From: Xestospongia muta | Lineage: Eukaryota; Porifera; Demospongiae; Haplosclerida; Petrosiidae | Assembly (NCBI GenBank): GCA_963693285.1 | Contig: OY848923.1 | Coordinates: 3,234,038-3,298,037 of the forward strand | Direction of reading: 5' to 3' | DNA length: 64,000 bases | Shown here: positions 60,177 to 64,000 of the stretch, piece after piece | How positions within the stretch are numbered: position 1 is the first letter of the stretch | Layout: every line of letters begins with the position of its first letter | The notes under the pieces: generated by a model | Seen by the model: the letters and a program-made list of their open reading frames with translations, nothing else | Databases searched by the model: none | Told to the model about the DNA's origin: nothing | Translations under genes and position numbers: made by a program

Positions 60177-60660
60177 CTCTTGGGAAACAATGAAGTTAGA
60201 TATTTTGCTTTTATTATAACAATTTGTATACCGAACAACAGAGCAACTAAAGATATTGATTTAAATATTTTAACTTACAAGTTAACTCCTTACTTTTTGC
60301 CCTATACAAATGACAAATAATTACTCACACGAGATGATGTGATGCTCTATGACATCATGACTTGCCATACCTAGTAAGATAATCTGTCTATATCCATTTG
60401 TCTGTCCATCCATTTAACAACTCATTGATCCATTTATCTGTTCACCCAGTCATTCATTCATTCATCTATTCATCCATCCATTTTACGAACCTGATCAGTT
60501 GAAATCATCTATAATTACACATGACATAAGATAAATCCAGTCATATAATATTTCCTTGTATCTTTACTCTAAGGTCATCTTAAAACCAGACTCAGGTAGG
60601 TAAATAAATATCTAATGAAGTAATATAACCAGTAACACACATACATGTACTAACATATTA
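60177..60660 (+). repeat. Dispersed repeat R1, copy 2 (uninterrupted)
   Basis: Same orientation as 6058-6492. Unlike copy 1 it continues past the ACATATT point into 60660-60760, where GTAACTAAGATATTTA-AGTAGATACAC also occurs at 16741-16770, so the family has further pieces. Confidence 0.8.
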
Positions 60661-61233
60661 ATCTTTAATACATGGTAACTAAGATATTTACAGTAGATAC
60701 ACAAAATGATAGGTAGGTCACTTATATTACAGGGATGTCTTTGGAAGACAACAACTGTTGGTATTAATTATTCTCTCCTTCTTTACTTAATCTCGATTGT
60801 CAGAGATCCTGTATTGGTCCAAGTTGATGGTCTAAAATTCCTATCATATTGAATATTGTATAAAGTTGTCACTATAAACAATGTTCTCAAGGATAGTATG
60901 AGAAATAAAATGTAATGAGACAAAAAAATAAAAATTAAGTGATAGTCTGATTGAGTTTATAGCAATAATTATATACATGATCTGACATACCCAAAAATAA
61001 ACATCAAAACTCAACAATCAATGGTAACTTTGGATTGTAACTCAGTATGAACTGGTTATCATTGAACTTTAACCTTGACCTTACAATATCTGATTAATCA
61101 TACTTATCATCTATTGTGTATGTTGTTACTAATATTATATAATCTCTCTCCCTCCATTTGTCATTGTACCTTCATTCCTTACCAAAACTTGTACCATTTG
61201 TGCTCATTATCATCTTAAGTAATTAACAATTGT

Positions 61234-61486
61234 TTATACATCAACTTGTTTTAACTGGTCAAGTGATACATCAATTGTACCAGTCCTTCCTATACCAGCA
61301 CTAAAAATATAGAAAGATGTAAAGTACTTGTCTCTATGAGCGTTCATTAATTCAAGTATTTATCTATTATCTTATCAATCCTATCCATACAATCTTTCAT
61401 CCATACATCCATACATCAACCTATCTATTAGTCCATTAATCCATGTTTTACTTACATGCAGTGAACCACAATTTGTCCTCTACAAG
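61234..61486 (-). pseudogene. Protein tyrosine phosphatase active-site exons (fragment)
   Basis: Two minus-strand exons with good splice signals. 61486-61456 reads CRGQIVVHC and ends at a GTAAGT donor. 61300-61234 reads AGIGRTGTIDVSLDQLKQVDV then TAA. Joined in phase 2 they give HCIAGIGRTG, the PTP loop HC-x5-R-(T/S) with Ile in the place of the usual Ser. The nucleophile Cys and the Arg are present. No upstream phosphatase exons (WPD loop) or downstream Q-loop exon were found nearby, so this is probably a remnant, though distant exons cannot be excluded. Confidence 0.6.
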
Positions 61487-61664
61487 CTATAACAGAAACT
61501 CAGTGTAATGAATGGACAGTTACCTCTACATCAAAACCTTAAAACCATTATACCATTAATAAGCAACAAACAAATTGTCAAAATTATCATATTGAGGCAA
61601 GGAATGCAACATTTGTATACATGAGTATATATGTACATGTACTGACTCTCTTTTCAATGTAACA

Positions 61665-63026
61665 ATGTGTAAACATATTTACCTTGTTATTAAGTATATC
61701 AACTCTCTCCTGAATCATATTCCAATTGAACCATCAAATGTTCCTATGAAGTCACTCAATCTAGGGAATGAGGAAATGATCCATGAAGTAAAAGCCTTAA
61801 GTGAATACACTACAACAGCTGACATAAAAGAAGATATACAGAGAGATATAGATCATCTATATGCCATGTTAGATCAATATACAGATGAAGATATCCTACA
61901 ACAAATTAGAAAGAATATAATAGCAGAATTAAATCTTGTTGAAGTCAATAATAGAAATATCATCTAGATTTAACAGGCTATCAAATGAACCAGCGAACAA
62001 AGCACTACTTCCACAAAAACCTTCTTCTCAACTCAAAAATATTATAAAACTCCATTTACAAAAATCACTAAATCAACCAACAAACAAAAACATGAACTAA
62101 ACAGTCACTTCTATCAAAACTCCAATCAGTTAATTTACTTAAGTCAGCTATAGGTAAGTAGTAACTTACATAATTTATTTTCAATAAACACTGTATACAC
62201 ACATATTTTAGATGTGATAATCAGATTAAAAATGTAAACAATGAAAAGCTGTTGCATGCGTAATTTGGCACAAACATTTGAAAATAGTTGATACAACAGT
62301 GTTGACATTAACAATGAATTTTGTTACTACACTATATATAATTCTTGTGTCATAGAAATTCTACCCATGACTGTCAATCAAAGAAGTATTGAAACTTGTT
62401 GCTACATGGACAACTAATTACAACAAATGATCTTTTAATATCATTACCAGATAAAGTCAATGACAATACCATTAATGATGTGAATCATTATTTCACTGAT
62501 CATGTCTGGTATCAATTACTACAGAGAGGTATGTCAAAATATGCAAAGATTTATTTTATTTGTTTTTGATATAGTAAATGAAAAGAAATGTGAATAGGCC
62601 TATAATTTATGCAAAAATGTTTCTCAACAATGAATATGATGAAATGTGACTTATGTAAATAATTGTATCACTGGTACATTTATCAAGCCAAAGAATGTAT
62701 AAATTAAACATGTTTTTTCTTTCAATAATTTTTGTTCCAAATATACAATTACAATAAATTTCACTTACATTTAATAGGACCTGTGATAACATCAAACATC
62801 CTCCCACTTCTGAATGGTATTGTAATACATGCTTAACATCTAAGAAGACAAGACTAAGTCTAACACAATCCATACTCAATACAACAATAGCTTCATTAAC
62901 AGACTATCTTACCTTGAATATTATTTCAATACTCCATTATTATAATATAAAACAATACAAGGCAGATGATTCATGTGACGACTCTAGTGTTCACGTGATT
63001 GACCAAAATAATCAAATGAATTTATG
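61665..63026 (+). pseudogene. Candidate Ulp1-like (C48) / PHD gene remnant
   Basis: Weakly supported. 61665-61967 is open (KSLNLGNEEMIHEVKALSEY, DIKEDIQRDIDHLYAML) and continues after a stop with SNEPANKALLPQKPSSQL. Near 62410-62530, QLITTNDLLISLPDKVNDNT and INDVNHYFTDHVWYQLL resemble the N-terminal part of a Ulp1/SENP cysteine protease (T-x-D-L ... L-D-x-x-I-N). Near 62775-62850, CDNIKHPPTSEWYCNTC is the tail of a PHD finger, followed by an open run to 63026. The space between is too small for the catalytic His-Asp-Cys part, so an internal deletion is implied. Such protease-PHD fusions are usually transposon genes. Confidence 0.4.
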
Positions 63027-63105
63027 AATATTAAATAGCTTCGTTCCTGTGACTGGCCCCTTTGCGCAATGATTTGAGATTTTGTTACTGACCTCTCAAA
63101 GCTAA

Positions 63106-63463
63106 ATGGCTACTTCAGGTAATGTTACTGGATGTCATGTCAGTATAGCCTTTGTACAATTCTTGTAGTAGATGTGATCATATATTGTAGATATATTACA
63201 TTATACTGTAACCTGATCTCAAGATATGGTACATATCATTCTCTACAGGACAATACAAACTTAGTATAAGAGTTAATCATAGCATTCAAGTGATTAGAGA
63301 TAACCTGTACCTGTGGGGTGGAAGTCAAATTAATTTACCTCAAGTACATAATAATGATGAGAAAAGAAGACTTACATCACAAGTAGAAATCTTCAATATT
63401 ACCTCTGGCAAGTGGGACAGTATACCTACCAGTGGTGACCCTCCTTTATTAAATTACCTATAG
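63106..63463 (+). pseudogene. Kelch gene copy C, truncated
   Basis: Exon 1 (63106-63118) and the first 40% of exon 2 (63249 on) match copies A and B: GQYKLSIRVNHS, DNLYLWGGSQINLPQVHN, RLTSQVEIFNITSGKWDS. After SGDPPL the sequence switches without a splice site to duplicon D (63446) and stops at 63461-63463. The promoter-side similarity begins at about 63075. No downstream kelch exons are in the window. Confidence 0.85.
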
Positions 63464-64000
63464 TACAAACTTAACCTATGATATCATAACAAATTAAAAT
63501 AAGCTATTATCGTAAACTACTAATATTAGTAGTGGCTTTAATCATTAAAGTTAATGTATTGTTAATATAATAGTTCTTCACTAACATTGTTAATTAAAGG
63601 GTATTTTATAACACAAAGTAATTGTTAGCTTTGTGTACATGATGAGTTATCATTTGATACATTTGATTATTGTAGTTCATTCATATAATCATAATAATAC
63701 TATAAATAGTATCTCTATTAATAGTTTATTACATCAGTACTTCCTCTGTTAAAGATGAAGTTAGTGAAGATATTGTGTTGTATGTTACTACTAGTACAAC
63801 TAGGAGATGGACAACTACATACTAACAGACCTATTAATGGGAAGTATGGTTGTTGTTGGAGCAACAATTAATATATTAAAGTAGAGTGAAATACAATGAC
63901 TTGAGATAACATTAAATGAACTTTTTATATATTTTCATAGTACACAACATTCAAACCTGATGGGTTTTCTTCACTCATTAATATATTAATCATAATGATA
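63446..64000 (+). repeat. Duplicon D, copy 2 (runs off the edge)
   Basis: Matches 43219-43780. The junction with kelch copy C is the left end of the duplicated segment. Confidence 0.9.
63755..63871 (+). CDS. Small secreted peptide or signal-peptide exon, copy 2
   Basis: Same 38-codon frame as at 43523 with one visible residue change (YSCC to YGCC). TATAAATA at 63701-63708 is kept at the same distance class. Conservation of frame and TATA box in both copies is the main support. Confidence 0.45.
   Translation: MKLVKILCCMLLLVQLGDGQLHTNRPINGKYGCCWSNN

Overview
The window reads as animal nuclear DNA from a demosponge, most likely Amphimedon queenslandica or a close relative. This is an inference from AT-rich DNA, very short introns (48-50 bp in places) and sponge-typical gene families: kelch proteins joined to kinase or Death/CARD-type domains, IgGFc-binding/Kunitz/somatomedin-B receptors, and THAP- and YqaJ-bearing transposons. 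No rRNA, tRNA, operon or CRISPR array was seen.

Left third (1-15.7 kb): a graveyard of mobile and decayed genes. In order: a Ty3/Gypsy fragment (minus); a spliced but broken integrase-core gene (plus); a long-inverted-repeat DNA transposon with THAP-SWIM-YqaJ and HARBI-like remnants; a Ty1/Copia element with both LTRs but no integrase (minus); an unassigned Cys-rich minus-strand candidate gene; a broken MULE transposase with a PHD tail (plus); a trypsin-like protease pseudogene (plus) meeting an alpha-1,3-fucosyltransferase (GT10) pseudogene (minus). Two copies of a small inverted-repeat element (MITE) lie at 3.4 and 11.2 kb.

Centre (17-39 kb): a tandem duplication of a kelch gene. Copy A (18785-27354, 6 exons, 726 aa by my splice model) is kelch - coiled coil - protein kinase. 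Copy B (31043-38852, 17 exons, 1128 aa) has the same five kelch exons and the same start of exon 6, then changes to coiled coil - Death domain - ZU5-like domain - glycine-rich hydrophobic segment - CARD-like domain. The pair looks like one sensor with interchangeable signalling ends. Copy A carries a Gypsy element in intron 5 and a large AATAGT-type satellite in intron 2. A third copy, C (63106-63463), is cut off inside its first kelch exon.

Right part (44.9-56.5 kb, minus strand): a set of exons that all join in phase 1. They encode a signal peptide plus Cys-rich stanniocalcin-like region, two copies of IgGFc-binding domain + Kunitz domain + Cys-rich exon, Ser/Thr-rich linkers with a somatomedin-B domain, then a transmembrane segment and a cytoplasmic tail with ITIM-like tyrosines. 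They may form one 11.5-kb receptor gene or two adjacent genes. The window ends with a protein tyrosine phosphatase fragment (minus), an Ulp1/PHD-like decayed gene (plus), kelch copy C, and a second copy of the 43.2-44.0 kb duplicon that holds a tiny secreted-peptide ORF.

All gene models are splice predictions made by eye from GT/AG signals, reading frame and comparison of the internal duplicates. No search could be run.
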